DNA of 64,000 bases from Phocoena phocoena (lineage: Eukaryota > Chordata > Mammalia > Artiodactyla > Phocoenidae). The notes beneath the pieces were generated by a model. The model saw only the letters and a list, made by a program, of their open reading frames with translations, did no database searches and was not told the DNA's origin. Each line of letters starts with the position of its first letter. Position 1 is the stretch's first letter. Of the stretch, positions 1 through 12,088 are shown piece by piece. The stretch covers positions 115,274,697 to 115,338,696 of the forward strand of contig NC_089220.1 of assembly GCF_963924675.1 (NCBI RefSeq). Reading direction: 5' to 3'. Both the position numbers and the translations under genes were made by a program.

Positions 1-382
1 CTTTTGTGAGAGTTCTCTGTACCTAAAACACTTTCAAGTTGCACTTCCTAGATAAAAATCAGGAGGCTTTTTCCCTCACCCTAGCCTTAATTCTGGAAAA
101 CATTGATTCTGAAACACCCTACTTCTGAAAACTACCTGTCTTCCCCTGGAGGAGATGCTGACTGCCAAGCTGCCCTAAGACCTCTGCTCAGCCAGATTTT
201 CCAAGTTGTATTTTATTCCAAGGGACCACCTGCAGCTTCTGATCCCTGAGGGCAGGGAAAGCCCCTGATTAGTTTCCCAGGCCTTGAGGTGGGGAGAGGC
301 AGCACTGCTCCAGGGTCCCTGGCTGGTTGTGCCACCTGCTTGTTTGCACGTGGCAAAGAGAAAGCTGCAGAATAAAGGCCTC

Positions 383-597
383 AATTTTTTTTTTTTTTTT
401 TTTTTGCGGTACGTGGGCCTCTCACTGTTGTGGCCTCTCCCGTTGCGGAGCACAGGCGCCGGACGCGCAGGCTCAGCGGCCATGGCTCACGGGCCCAGCC
501 GCTCCGTGGCATGTGGGATCCTCCTGGACCAGGGCACAAAGCCGTGTCCCCTGCATCGGCAGGCGGACTCTCAACCACGGCGCCACCAGGGAAGCCC
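383..597 (-). repeat. Short CHR-type SINE, reverse, with target duplication
   Basis: A T20 run at the left is followed by the CHR SINE body in reverse and ends at CCAGGGAAGCCC. The 8-base direct repeat AAGGCCTC flanks it at 375-382 and 598-605, which marks a retroposition event. Reading frames across it are SINE shadows and not genes. Confidence 0.93.
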
Positions 598-1345
598 AAG
601 GCCTCTATTTTATTGACTGGGATTTTCTTCACCAGTCGTGTTGAGTGGCTCCCCAAGGATCTAGGGAGATTCTTGGTGACAAGGCATTTTAAGAGACTCC
701 AAAGGCAAGTTAAGTTTTATCACAAAGTTTGTGAAGTCCTTGCCTAAAGGGAAGAATAAAAAGATCCCATGTGTTCCTAGCCAACCCTGCCTGTTTACCT
801 GTTTGGGGGATTTAGAGCTGGTTATCTTGATGTTAAACATTCTGCTTCTCCAGCTACTCTATGGGAGTACCTAAGAAAAGTTTATATCCCAACTGGGCTT
901 CTGATTTTGTTTGTTTGCATCTCTGGGATTGATAATGAAGCCTCATTAAAGAAGCACTTTGTCTTCATAGAAAGTTGTATGTGGAACATCTGTGTGAAAA
1001 TTTGGATTTGTTTGCTAAATGCAGCAAATTGAATTCCTTAGCCAGTGTGGGAAGGAAAGAGGCAATTTAGGAAAAATCCGTTTATCTTTTAATATGTGAA
1101 TGGATGTGGCTGAGCTCCCAGACTGGAAGCAGGAAGAGATGGTGCCCTAGGCCTGTGTTTCATGCTTTTAGTACTAGATTGTAACGTAAGAATTCAGTTC
1201 CACTTGCATTCCTTTTAAGATGAAAGCTGATTAAACAGCTACTTATTCATTCAGCCTAAATACCTATTTCATGCTTCATTCAGCAAGTAAGAAAAGACAG
1301 AATGAATTAGGAATATACTCAAAGGAAAAGGGACTTCTGTCTTTT

Positions 1346-1554
1346 TTTTTTTTTTTTTTTATGCGTTACGCGGGCCTCTCACTGTTGTGGCCTCTCCCGT
1401 TGCGGAGGACAGGCTCCGGACGCGCAGGCTCAGCGGCCATGGCTCACGGGCCCAGCCGCTCCGCGGCATGTGGGATCTTCCCAGACCGGGGCACGAACCC
1501 GTGTCCCCTGCATCGGCAGGCGGACTCTCAACCACTGCGCCACCAGGGAAGCCC
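1346..1554 (-). repeat. Short CHR-type SINE, reverse, with target duplication
   Basis: This has the same structure as the copy at 383-597. GGGACTTCTGTCTTTT occurs before the T-run (from 1330) and again at 1555-1570. The long exact duplication and the close match to sibling copies point to a fairly recent insertion. Confidence 0.94.
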
Positions 1555-2027
1555 GGGACTTCTGTCTTTTTAAGCAAGAGAAAAAAATAATAGATACCCA
1601 AACCACCATTTATTTGCTTATGGATTTATATTTTATGAAATATTCAAGGAGATATTTTTAATAACTCATATAATCCATATTTATTGTAGAAAAATTGGAA
1701 AATAAAGATAAACCAAAAGAAATTTTTTTTTTGATTCTTCACCACTCTTCCCCACAAGATAATCACTGTTAACATTTTAGTAAAAATCATCAGGGTTTTT
1801 TCTTTCTGTGTATATCTAGAGACATATGCATAGGAGTGTGTTGATTTTTTAAAGCAAGTATAAAACCCACATGGCTAATTGTCCAAATTCAGCCATCTGC
1901 CACCAAAAAGCCAAGGAAGTGGTCGTACAGTATGGGAGGGGGGCGCGGGGTAACTGCTCTTGAACTGTGATATGTGTGTGTCTGTGCAAGCATGTTAAGC
2001 ATTTCTCTGTCTTGTGTTCATTCACAG

Positions 2028-2186
2028 CTGTGATTAGTGCCCATCCCATCCATTCCCTCGATAACCCTCACCATCATTTCCACTCCAGCAGCCTCGCTTC
2101 TCCAGCTCGCAGTCATCTCTACCACCCGGGCAGCTCATGGCCCATTGGCACATCCATGTCCCTTTCAGACAGGGCCAATTCCACAG
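2028..2186 (+). CDS. NEO1: NEO1 cytoplasmic-tail exon
   Basis: This 159-base exon encodes the neogenin tail segment beginning [20 protein letters not shown] and ending near SLSDRANST. The acceptor is TTCACAG before 2028, and two bases complete a codon from the previous exon. The donor GTGAGA follows at 2187, leaving one base (phase 1) that becomes Glu with the next exon. The histidine- and serine-rich composition fits this disordered part of the tail between P1 and P2. No frame damage is seen. From memory, one residue differs from human (SSWPIG here, SPWPIG in human). I am very sure of the assignment because the reading continues into three further neogenin exons. Confidence 0.96.
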
Positions 2187-5049
2187 GTGAGAGATGAGGA
2201 TGGAGCCCCAGGTGGAAAGCATTCCAAAAAGCATCGGCAGGCTGCAATGGGGAGGACTTGCCCTGCTTAGAACAATTTGGAATTTTTTTTCAGTGTTATT
2301 TGTTTATCATAACGTTTCTGTTACTGACTCAAATTTGTTTCTATAAAATTCAGTCCATTTTTTTCCCCTACGTTTTAAGTGCTTAGGGCAAGGTGTTGTT
2401 TTAGTAAAAACGTAACTCTAATCACATAACCATGTCTTGTTCCATCATCTTGCCTCTTAATTCTGTCATATTTTCAGTTTGTTTATTTTTTTAATCCTCC
2501 AGTTTGAAAGGAAAATGTATTCTGGGTGATTTTCAGACACTAGATGTTGCCTTTGCCTAATGTTGGGAAGGTTCTTAGGGCAGCCATAAGGTAGTTCTAA
2601 TGTTAGGCCTTAATTATTTACTTCTGCCATGTACCAAAGTAAGAGCAACACCTGGGGACAGCAGGGCCAGTGGCCATGTTGAGCTTGTGCATATTGTAAA
2701 CCTCAGGTTGCCTAGTGGATTACTGAAATTAGAAAGGGCTCACAGGCATAGATCATCTCTAAAAATAGATAGGAAATTAGCCTGACAATCTGCAGTGTAT
2801 TTAAAGATATACATTGCCAGACTAACATGTCCCAGTTTGGAAATCTTAAGAAACAGCTGTATCGAAACAGTTTTAAGGAAGAAAAAGTGAAGGTGAGAGG
2901 ACAGCAAATGGAATAAATACTGTTCCTCATTAATTGAAAATTAATTTCCACCTTCTCAGTTTTAAGGTGCAAAAAAAACCACTTCTCATCTATACAGTGT
3001 ACTCTTTTTCCATCATTTGAAACTTATCTTTTAATAGTTACATATGTTACTAGTAGAACTAAGTTTTGGTAGTTCTGGAAAATAAGGGAATTTCAAGTGA
3101 ATTCCATTTTAAAAGAACCTCAAAACTTCGTGCTAGAAGCTTGGGTTGCCAGTAACATCCCTTCCTCCTTAACGTTTTGATCAATTATAAACATACCCAA
3201 AGCATCAAATGGAGGTCAAAGCTTATTAAGAGATGCCTGATAACTCCGAAAGTTATCTACTCCCAAACCTTTACTTGGTTTGGAGAATGCTGCTTGAACT
3301 CATGTCTAAAATTGGTCTCCCCCTCCCTCCAAATCCAGGTGTGGGGTCCTGCCTTTAGGGAAAGACAGTCTACAGGAGGCTATGGAGAACCAAAGGCTGC
3401 CTCACAGACATAATCTCAGACAGAACAGACAAGAAAGCAGCCCTCCAAACCTGCTCTTAGAAAGTGGTTTTTGTGTCCTGACTCTGTTTCTCCATTTTTA
3501 AGGCAGAAAGGCCTCACCCACTGGGACATGGGCCTACCTAAGTGCATGGCAGGGTCTTCCCATCAGATCAGCCCCCTCCTCCTCCCTCTTGGACAAGGAG
3601 GGGGTTGAAGGTTGGCAAGAAGCATAGGGCTCTCGCCCACCCCTCGTCCAAGTGGTCCAGTGTTGATAAAAGCTTGGTTCTGTATGGATTCAGGCGGAAA
3701 GCGAAAAGAGGAAAAGTAACTATTTGTACCACTAAAGGGTTTCCTGTTCTAATGACCAGAGGAGATAAAAGAAGGTAAAACTTGTAATGGAGCTACTGAA
3801 GATAGATTTGAAATGTAGAGCAGGTATCTAGAAGTGATCAAAGTTCTCCTCCTGTTGTGTTTTCCTGTGTTTCTAGAGCCCAATATTACCACAGACCTGT
3901 AGATGTGGGCTTGGCATGAGTAGACCTTGTCCAGGGCCATCTTTGCTCTTGAGGGCATTGGCTGTGTCTTTTCCTTGGACATTTACTATGTCACTACCAC
4001 CTGATGCAGAAAGCGTGCTTTCCACTTGCCCAAGCGCTCGGCCACTGTTCACTTTGTGTGTCTTAGACAACTCTGAGAGGTCAGTCGGGAAGTAGGGTCC
4101 CTCACCAAAGCAGAAATTTTAGTTACAACATACTTTTCCTCGTGGGCCAGAGGTGTTGCACAATTTCAGGGCACACCCTTCACAGAGAATACAGTGTGCT
4201 GGTACCCTCTGGAGTTGCTCCACACTCTGGTTCACGTAGGCAACCCTCTTTTCCTTTTTCATGTTTCCCACCATTTCTGGCCCTCAGAAGCATATGCATC
4301 AAATTAAGGCAGTTGAGACATCCAAGGTAGGCCTGTGTGCCCAGAGCTGACCTAACATATCTGCCAGTACAGTCTGACATGGTCCAGGCCAGAGCCTGCT
4401 TTTTCTCTCCTCATCCTTGTAACCCTCGCTAACCAGCTTCCACCCGGCCCAGGATCACACAGGGTGGGACCAGCAGCTCCCCAGGTGTGGTGATAGCTGA
4501 CCTGAGCAAGCGTAAGAAGTGAGATCCTCAGCGAACCCCTGGAAAGGACAAGAAGTGACCTAGGCCTGGGAGGGTTATCACAGCCAGGCTCTCAACACTT
4601 GGGGAGGGTGTATGAGTCCCTCATTGCTGGGACCCAAGGCCTTTAAGTTAAGGGAGTAGCACTCATGACTGCCATGGCCCATCTCCTGAGAGCCCAAGGG
4701 AACAGATTCATTGCTATCTCAGCAACAAAGGCAGGGAAAGGTTGGATTTCTGCAGATTGCTCATGCATTACTGCTTAAAAGGGTTTATTTTCCTTAATAA
4801 GGTTGAGGACGCTAGGAATCAAGGGAGGCCCTCCTTCAGGCTACCTGGTGCAGCCTATGGCCCTGAGGTGGTATCCTCCAGACCCCTCCTCAGGGTGGGG
4901 ATGGTGATCTGCACCAGCTCACACTATTTGAAAGGTCTTCCTCATATGGCCTCCCTGGGACTTGGTGCTGCTTCTGCCCCTGCAGAGTCGGGGGACAGGT
5001 GCTATTGGGCATGGAAGAGCAGTGTGATGTGTATTGGATGGAGCATGGA

Positions 5050-5440
5050 CTTGGGACTCGGGCAGGGATTCGGAATCCTGCCCCATTGGTTCTGTGTCCT
5101 TGGGCGGTGCTTAACCTCCCAGTGTCTAATGAGTTACTGGAGGATTGAATGAGCTAATGAGTATAAAGCACTTAGCATGGTGCCTGGCTCAGAGTAAGCA
5201 CTCGGGTAATTTACAAAGAAAAGAACCTTATCAATTACTCAAACCCTGTGTATACCACTTTACATACATTTTCTTAATTAATCCTCGGTGAATTATGTGT
5301 TATTCTCCCTATTTTTATAGGTGAAGAAACAGATTCAGAGATTTGGTGACTGCCAAGTTCGCTCAGTCTGTGTGTAGAGATTAGGGTTCAGGTCTATCTG
5401 ACTCCAAAGCCAGTGCTTTTACTACCCCCCATGCTGCCTT
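5050..5440. repeat. Two adjacent MIR fragments in inverted orientation
   Basis: The first part (about 5050-5210) reads as forward MIR: a degenerate copy of the part where a neutral-change tract leads to GGATTGAATGAG and then AAAGCACTTAGCATGGTGCC. The second (about 5220-5440) is reverse MIR, with the TTAATCCTC segment, a degraded TTTATAGGTGAAGAAAC and a TCTGACTCCAAAGCC end. Both are old and divergent. Boundaries are approximate. Confidence 0.65.
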
Positions 5441-5823
5441 CCAGAACAACTCTGACCCCTCTTCACATATTTTGAGATTTTTGTCATGTTCTTGAGTTTT
5501 TCCCGTCTCCAGGCTTTTTCTTTCTCTGGACCCCCAAATACCTCATGGCATGATCTTAAAGCCATTTACAGACCTCTGGACTGTTTGGTTGTCCAGGTCT
5601 CACTTGAGCTGTGGGGCTGTTGCTCAGGGGAGGGTGTGCACAGTAGCCAGAGAGCGTGCAGGGCCTGTGTGCCTCTCCTGCAGTGACCACCAGGCCTCGC
5701 AGGCAGAGCTGGTCCTTGTCAGGTACCCAGCCAGTCTTGGTGGTAAGACATGTTGTCTGTGAAAGGCTAGTCTCTGAGACTGTCAATCAATGACTGAAAT
5801 TTTCAGTTTTCTTTTCTTCTTCC

Positions 5824-6151
5824 TTTTATTTATTTACTTACTTACTTACTTACTTACGGTTGCGTTGGTCTTGGTTGCTACATGCGGGCTTTCTCTAGTT
5901 GCGGCCAGCGGGAGCTACTCTTCACTGAGGTGCGCAGGCTTCTCATTGCGGTGGCTTCCCTTGTTGCAGAGCACAGGCTCTAGGCACATGGGCTCAGTAG
6001 TGGCTCGCGGACTCTAGAGCACAGGCTCAGTAGTTGTGGTGCACAGGCTTAGTTGCTCCACGGCATGTGGGATCTTCCCAGACCAGGGCTCGAACCCGTG
6101 TCCCCTGCATTGGCAGGCAGATTCTTAACCACTGTGCCACCAGGGAAGTCC
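5824..6151 (-). repeat. Long CHR-type SINE (tRNA-derived), reverse
   Basis: The element reads in reverse with a (TTTA/CTTA)n tail at the left. Its tRNA-related head at the right has the TGTGCCACCAGGGAAGTC end shared by all CHR SINEs in the window. It is about 100 bases longer than the seven short copies because it keeps the extra body with repeated GCACAGGCT-like motifs. Target duplication is degraded, so this is an older insertion in a NEO1 intron. Confidence 0.85.
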
Positions 6152-6494
6152 CTTCTTTCTTCTTATTTACATCTTAATAGACAACATCTCAGGAACCTTG
6201 ATATGTGCTCCATAGTGAGTACTGGGAAGAACTTTAAATGTGTAAAATTGTGACCACTTGGTTGTGTAGGTGAAACAAATCCAGCATTTGGTTGACAAAA
6301 TTGTTCGGGATGCTTAGATCAGACTGTTCTTACTTAGCCTTGACAGTGGTGCTAATCCATGTTCCCTTGGACTAGCATTGATCCTAAGTGCTTATTGAGC
6401 TGGTTTCAGGAGCCCTTAGAGGTAGCCAGAACCCTGGAATGTGCATATGTTCAATGGTAAAATAAATGCTAACATTTGGACTTTCCTGCTGTAG

Positions 6495-6758
6495 AATCTG
6501 TTCGAAACACCCCCAGCACTGACACCATGCCAGCCTCCTCGTCTCAGACATGTTGTGCTGATCACCAGGATCCTGAAGGTGCTACCAGCTCCTCTTACTT
6601 GGCCAGCTCCCAAGAGGAAGATTCAGGCCAGAGTCTTCCTACAGCCCACGTTCGCCCTTCCCACCCACTGAAGAGCTTTGCTGTGCCAGCAATCCCTCCC
6701 CCAGGTCCTCCCACCTATGATCCAGCGTTGCCAAGCACACCGTTACTATCCCAGCAAG
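6495..6758 (+). CDS. NEO1: NEO1 exon with proline-rich P2-like segment
   Basis: This 264-base exon encodes [18 protein letters not shown] through the proline-rich [19 protein letters not shown] to LLSQQ. The first two bases complete Glu with the G from the previous exon. The donor GTGAGT at 6759 leaves one base that becomes Ala in the next exon. The segment carries many Ser/Thr residues and the proline cluster that in DCC-family receptors is called P2, a site for cytoplasmic partners. It is intact. From memory, one residue differs from human (CADHQ here, CTDHQ in human). This exon could be alternatively spliced; the phases (1 in, 1 out; 264 is divisible by 3) would permit clean skipping. Confidence 0.97.
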
Positions 6759-8814
6759 GTGAGTGGGGACAGCAGCACCACTGGAGGGGCCCTTTGGCTC
6801 CGGCTTATGGCGCAAGTCCCCTCTTCTTTGCAGAGGAACAAAGCAAATGTCCTCCAAGCTGATCCCTGCAATTTAGTGTTGCAGGGTGCATTGCCCCTCT
6901 CAGGGAGTGTAAGGGCTCCTCCTTTGGGAACATACATAAACCAGAGAATAATTTGGCAGGGAGCAAGGGCTGGTTTTCTGAATTGTGTTTTGGGTGCAGA
7001 GTCCTTGGCGGTAAAAGCCAGTGGCATGGGTATGAACAACAGATGTGGTCTGTCCAGCCTCCTCCCAGAGTTGCCTCACTCCATAGGGTTCCTGCCAGCT
7101 GGAGAAGGGTCAGGAAGGCCAAGACTTAGAAACAAGCAAGAACCTTAGAGTGGAGGAATAACCCTGCAGAAGGAAAGTTAACTCCTCGAGTTCACCCAGC
7201 TCAGCAAAAGCCCTCTCACCTCCAAGGCGTGCTTTCTGCCTCCTACTCTTTCACATTTTTCTCTATTATGATGGTTTGTTTCAGAATAAATCACTGGTTT
7301 TCAGGCTTTCTGGTCTCAGGACGCTTTTTAACTCTTACAAGCTGTTGTAGCTGCACAAGAGCTTTTCTTCACATGGGTTGTACCTATCATGATTTACTAT
7401 ATTAGAAATCAAAACAGATTTGAAAACTATTCATTTAAAAATAGCAATAAATCTATCATGTTAAGATAAATAGCATATTTTTCCTGAAAAATAACTATTT
7501 CATAATAAAGAGTAGCATTGTCTTATATTTGTGCAGATCTCTTTAATGTCTGGCTTAATAGAAGACAGCTGGATTCTCACACCTGCTTCCGCATTTAATC
7601 TGTTGCAATATGTTGTTTAGGTTGAAGAAAATCTGGCCTCACAGATATGTAGTTGGAAAAGGGAAGATTATTTTTATAACCTTTAAAGACAACTGTGGAT
7701 ATTCTTTTTTGGTACTACGGCAAACTCAACAAGTTGTAGTTTCTTATAGGTTTGTTTGTAATGTGGAATCAGAAACCATATAATTATTTGTACTCTGTTC
7801 CAATAAATCCATATATCTTGTACTTTGAATGCGCGGTACTGAACATCACATGTTGGTCTTTGGAAAGTAATGGTTCACTAAGTTACACAGATCCTCCGAA
7901 TTTTGATACATTTTGTTAAACAGTATCTAAAAATACATTCATTAATATCAGCAATGTCTAGAAGTATTGGGAAGCTCTCAAGCTCATGGTGGCAGATACA
8001 AGTTTTTCAAAATTCTGATTTTTCACTTTAAACTTAAATTTTATCATTGAAAATAAGTACTGTCTGTTGTTTTCCCTGAAGTGACTGACTTTACTTCATT
8101 CACTTTCTAGAAAATATCTGCCAAATGCTCAAGTCTGAATAACCGGTTTGTGTGTCAGTCTTTCTCTGACCTAACATTGATGTTTCGTGATGAAAGCAGC
8201 AGTTCAGCTCACAACTCAATTACAAGTCCCTTTACTGAAGACAGCTATCATGCTTTGGTGTACAGCAGAAGTATTTTACCCATATTTCTATTTTAGAATA
8301 TTTAAAAGATGTGTAATCAAGGTTGAGATTTCATAACATAATTTTTGCTACTTCATTAACGATGATCTTAAACTGGCTCTTTTTAAACTTGCAAGTCTGC
8401 ATGTCCGTGAATGACTTGACAGGTTGGTGCCACTGCCTTAATTTGTACTAAGGCTCCAGCAGTTTTACCCACTGTTGCTTTTGTACCATTGGTGGAAGGG
8501 CAAAAACTGTCTTGGCATTATTATGAAAAGAGTTTTGACCTCCCAGATATCCTGCCAGGGGCCCTTGGGTCACCACACTTTGAGAGCAACTGGACTAGGA
8601 GATGTGCTTTCTAAAGCCAAATGGAACATTTGGCCTCTTGGATGCCCTGCTTTCTCCCTCCTGCCATCTTGTTCCAGGGCCTTTTCAGAGCAGGATCTCT
8701 GCCCTGGGTCTGGGTGCATCCCTCACCCTTAGCAGCCTTTGGACCTTGGGTACCTTCGTGAGGTCTGGGGGAGCAAGCTCAGCCACACACCTGATGGTGC
8801 CCTTTCCCCCTCAG
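6759..8814 (+). other. NEO1: NEO1 intron with an hAT-type DNA transposon fossil
   Basis: The intron runs from GTGAGT to the CCCTCAG acceptor at 8808-8814. About 1.3 kb of it (7292-8592) is an AT-rich transposon fossil, annotated separately. The remainder has no exon that I can recognise. Confidence 0.85.
7292..8592. mobile_element. hAT/Charlie-like DNA transposon fossil
   Basis: The ends are imperfect inverted repeats: CACTGGTTTTCAGGCTTT at the left, and on the other strand CAGTTGCTCTCAAAGTGTGG at the right. The CAGTGGTTCTCAA-like termini are characteristic of mammalian hAT-Charlie elements. The interior is AT-rich and has no long reading frame, so it is a non-autonomous or decayed copy. The exact 8-base target duplication is no longer visible. 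The family name is from memory. Confidence 0.6.
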
Positions 8815-8951
8815 CTCTAAACCATCACATTCACGCGGTGAAGACGGCCTCCATTGGGACTTTAGGAAGGAGCCGGCCTCCTATGCCAGTGGTGGTTCCC
8901 AGTGCCCCTGAAGTGCAGGAGACCACAAGGATGCTGGAAGACTCCGAGAGT
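8815..8951 (+). CDS. NEO1: NEO1 penultimate coding exon
   Basis: This 137-base exon encodes (A)[20 protein letters not shown], then [20 protein letters not shown] and EDSES. The acceptor is CCCCCTCAG and the donor GTGAGT lies directly after the AGT serine codon, phase 0. The first two bases complete Ala from the preceding exon. It lies between the P2-like proline segment and the C-terminal P3 helix. The frame is intact. From memory it differs from human at one residue (HIHAVK here, HIHSVK in human). Confidence 0.97.
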
Positions 8952-9725
8952 GTGAGTTCGCAGGGCCACCAGCCCCGCCAGGATGACTAGGTGCATGTCC
9001 CAAGGCCTGAGAGTGCGCTGGGCACGCTGATACTCTGTGCTGGCCCAGAAGTGTGAGGCAGAGTCGCTCACTCACTCATCAGGCGAGCACTGAGCAGCTC
9101 CTGTGAGCTGGGGCTGTGCTGAGGGTTTGATCTGCTTGGATTAGCTTGTCACACCAGCCCACCCACCTGCCTTCCTTTTAACTGTGTCCTGTCTCTCTGG
9201 TCCTCTTGTCTTGGTTTGAACCATCCACGTGTTCTTTTTCCCCTTAGTCCCCCTTCATGACCTTTCCTGAGCAGGATGCTGGAGAGGAACGTGCCTGCAT
9301 GGTTGCTGTCAAAACAAAAATCAACAGGGTCTCTCCTTGATCTTTCACTCCCACATTCCAATAAATATGTTCTGCCTCTGCATTTCCAGGTACAGGACTC
9401 TCTTAGGAGGAGAGCTTGGGGCCCAGAGATACAGGGGACATACCAACTGTGTTGGGTCCAACAGAGACTAGAAGGGACGAGTGAGGTCCTCGTGACCCTG
9501 GCAGTGTGGGTTGGAGGAAAGGCATTCTGCAGTGGAAAGAAATGAGTGGTTGCTGGCTTGGGCACATCCTGCAACCTCTGATGCTGCTGGGCCAGCAGGG
9601 GCGTGGGTGGTCCAGTCTCTTAGGCAGTGTTGTCACTGACCACTTGACGCTTTGACGTCTCTCTGTGGGCCCTCGTTCTGGACGGCTGCTTGGACTGTGC
9701 CTGGTAACTGTTCTCTTTTCTGTAG
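8952..9725 (+). other. NEO1: NEO1 last intron
   Basis: This 774-base intron lies between GTGAGT and the TTTTCTGTAG acceptor. I see no repeat boundary, exon or RNA gene in it. Confidence 0.85.
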
Positions 9726-9809
9726 AGCTATGAACCAGATGAGCTGACCAAAGAGATGGCCCACCTGGAAGGACTGATGAAGGACCTAAATGCCATCACG
9801 ACAGCATGA
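9726..9809 (+). CDS. NEO1: NEO1 terminal coding exon (P3 helix and stop)
   Basis: This exon encodes SYEPDELTKEMAHLEGLMKD followed by LNAITTA and a TGA stop at 9807-9809. It is the P3 motif, the most conserved part of the DCC/neogenin tail, a short amphipathic helix used for receptor association and partner binding. It is identical to the human sequence as I recall it. The stop is followed by a long 3' UTR. Confidence 0.98.
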   Translation, partial: SYEPDELTKEMAHLEGLMKDLNAITTA

Positions 9810-10476
9810 CGACCTTGACCGGGACGTGACTCCAGACCTGAGTCTAGAAGTCTTGGGACTTAGCCTTGAAAACAAGGAGTTGTACAGAGCACGAGAGGAC
9901 AGCACTTGAAAACACAGAGTGAGCAGGCCGCCGGCCAGCACCCCCGCGTGAGGCCAGCTCCAGGCCTGGCCGCCTGCCTTCTCCCGGTCGGCCTGGAAGA
10001 CGCCGTGTCAAGGCAGCTTCCCTTTGCCTGCCGACACCCTGCAGGACTGGGCACCATGGGCCAAAATTTTGTGTCCAGGGAAGAGGCAAGAAGTGCAACC
10101 TCTGTTTCACTTTGTGGTCAGGCTGTGTCTTCATGCTGCGACGGCATCGCCTTTATGGAGTGTAGACGTTGGCATTTATGTACAATTTTATTTGTGTCCT
10201 ATTTTATTTTACCTTCAAAAGAAAAACACTATCAAAAACCAAGGAAGTCTGTGGTGTTCTCCACAAGTGGTTGACGTTTGACTACTTGTTTGAATTATGT
10301 ATGGAAAGTCATTGACAGTGTGGGTTGTTCCAGGGGTTGGCTTGTTTTGTGTTTTTGTTTTTATTTTTGATTCTGAGTCATTGCATCCTCTACCAGCTGT
10401 TAATCCATCACTTTGAGAGGGGGGAGGAAATGTTGCATTGCTGTTTGTAAGCTTTTTTATTTTTTTTATTATAATT

Positions 10477-10482
10477 ATTAAA
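10477..10482 (+). terminator. NEO1: Candidate proximal poly(A) signal (ATTAAA)
   Basis: ATTAAA lies in a strongly AT-rich patch, followed within 100 bases by TG-rich sequence (TTGTTTGTTGCTTTCTGTG) and a G-rich tract. This is the layout of a mammalian cleavage site with a downstream element. Confidence 0.45.
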
Positions 10483-12082
10483 GGCCTGACTTTCTCCTCT
10501 CATCACTGTGAGATTACAGATCTATCTGAATGAAATGTAACATTGAAAAGACTTGTTTGTTGCTTTCTGTGCAGTTGCAGTATTGGGGTGGGGGGGCATT
10601 GGGGGGGTTGGGAACTGGAAATGGAGGGGCTGCTGAGGTCCTGTGAATGTTTCAGTCATTGTACTTCCTTCCAGAAGCCTGCAGAGAATGGAAGCATCTT
10701 CTTTATTGTCCTGGCATGTCCATCTCTATTGTCACTAAGTTGCAACTGGAGTTTCATTTGGATCTAGTTAAAAATTTCTTCTGTGCAATAGGTGGGTTCG
10801 AGGATGTAGCTGCCCTGGTGTCTTGGTCATATCCTGATAAGAATGTCCACGCTGAGGAGTCAGGCGCTGTATTGCAGGAGTGATGGCAGGACAGGGCACG
10901 AGCCTGGCCGAGTTCCTGGGAAATCGGAGAAGAGGTTAGAGACCCTTTCCTGCTGTTACCATGTGTTCCCTTCGGGGAAGTCAGAGGTTAAGGAGGGAAC
11001 TTTGTTCCCATGTAGGACTCCTTGCTTCTCCCTAGTTCCTGTCTTCAGCCAGTCCAGCTCTCACTTCCACGCCTCAGAGCCCCACGGGGGAGGCGTTAGC
11101 AAGAATGAAGCAGGCAGGGGCTGCAGCACCAGTGAGGCTCCCCACTTCTTTCTGAACACTGTTCTGTACGTAGCAGGGGACGGGGACAGTGGCCTCCCCA
11201 ACTCCTACACACCATCCCAGCAGCTCAGCTAAGCCCCTGATTTGAACAGGGCAGCAGGAGGTCTCTGAGGTGTGCTGAGAGGCTGACCACACAAGAAGCC
11301 TTTGCCTTTGCAGGAGGTTCTTGTATGCTTTTTCTTAAAAATGTAAGGAGCTGAGATTTTTCTTTTTGTTTAATATAAAGAATCTCTTAAGAATACAGGA
11401 CTGACCCTCAGGCATCTTCCCCTACTCCCCAACAAATCCTCAGAAGAGAGTGTGGAAGGCAGTGCAGAAGGCAGATTGCGCTTTGGTTCTGTAGCCAAGA
11501 AGAGGTCAGCTGCTGAGAACACCAGTGGGCGCTCGGACCCGCCTGCCCCGGGGCCTGTGCTCTGCCCTGGCCACACAGGCGCCCCACTTGCCTTTGTACC
11601 TTGGTTATTTCCCCTATTTAGGTCTTACCACACATTTGCTTTTCTAGAAGATGAACTCTATTTCTCAGTTGGGGGCAATGAAAAGTGCAATGCTGGAACT
11701 CCTGCTGCCCTGCTAGCTGGTCACGGAGGATAGTGCCAGGCCGGATTCTGGAAACCCAGTGCACTTAAACTGATCCTGAAAAGAGCACTCAGAACACTCT
11801 GGACACCAGGAGGGCTAGATTCCCCAGAAACTGTCTTACCTTTTGCCCAAAGAAACATGCTCGGTATTCGGGGCATTCCCTTCCATGAACCCTGATACTT
11901 TGGTTACCTCAGGGCCTTGGTACCTGGATACTGCCACAGAACTGGGGTGGGGGGAGGGGCCTATTTTTAAATAACTGTTCAAAGTTGGGGGATTTTTTTA
12001 AATTAAGAAAAAGGAAAGTTATTCTGTATTGCACCTTTTCACAGTTTAATACATTTTCTTACATTTTCCTGTGATTTTTGAA

Positions 12083-12088
12083 ATTAAA
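12083..12088 (+). terminator. NEO1: Candidate distal poly(A) signal (ATTAAA)
   Basis: ATTAAA is followed by TGTGTGTCTTGTAATGTCC, a TG-rich downstream element at the usual distance. It is the better candidate for the end of the full-length NEO1 transcript, judged by position only. Confidence 0.5.

Larger units (their letters stand above)
1..2027 (+). other. NEO1: NEO1 intron (3' part)
   Basis: This stretch precedes the first visible NEO1 exon and ends in a pyrimidine-rich tract and AG at 2026-2027. It contains two short CHR-type SINEs in reverse orientation (383-597 and 1346-1554). I found no exon here; the preceding neogenin exon must lie outside the window. Confidence 0.8.
2187..6494 (+). 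other. NEO1: NEO1 intron
   Basis: This 4.3-kb intron is bounded by GTGAGA and a CTGTAG acceptor. It contains MIR fragments (about 5050-5440) and one long CHR-type SINE in reverse orientation (5824-6151). I see no other exon; short open stretches near 4742-5152 have no recognisable protein content. Confidence 0.85.

Noticed and set aside
175..747. Several ~100-residue reading frames with recurring Leu/Trp- or Arg-rich text, also at 1271-1661, 21363-21949, 50580-50975, 51865-52291 and 53764-54069
   Set aside because: The same translations recur at every CHR SINE copy; they are readings of the SINE and its A/T tail.
11961..11970. Perfect MEF2-like CTATTTTTAA in the NEO1 3' UTR
   Set aside because: It stands alone in a transcribed UTR without partner motifs. 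I treat it as chance, and it serves as a caution for the intron 1 site.
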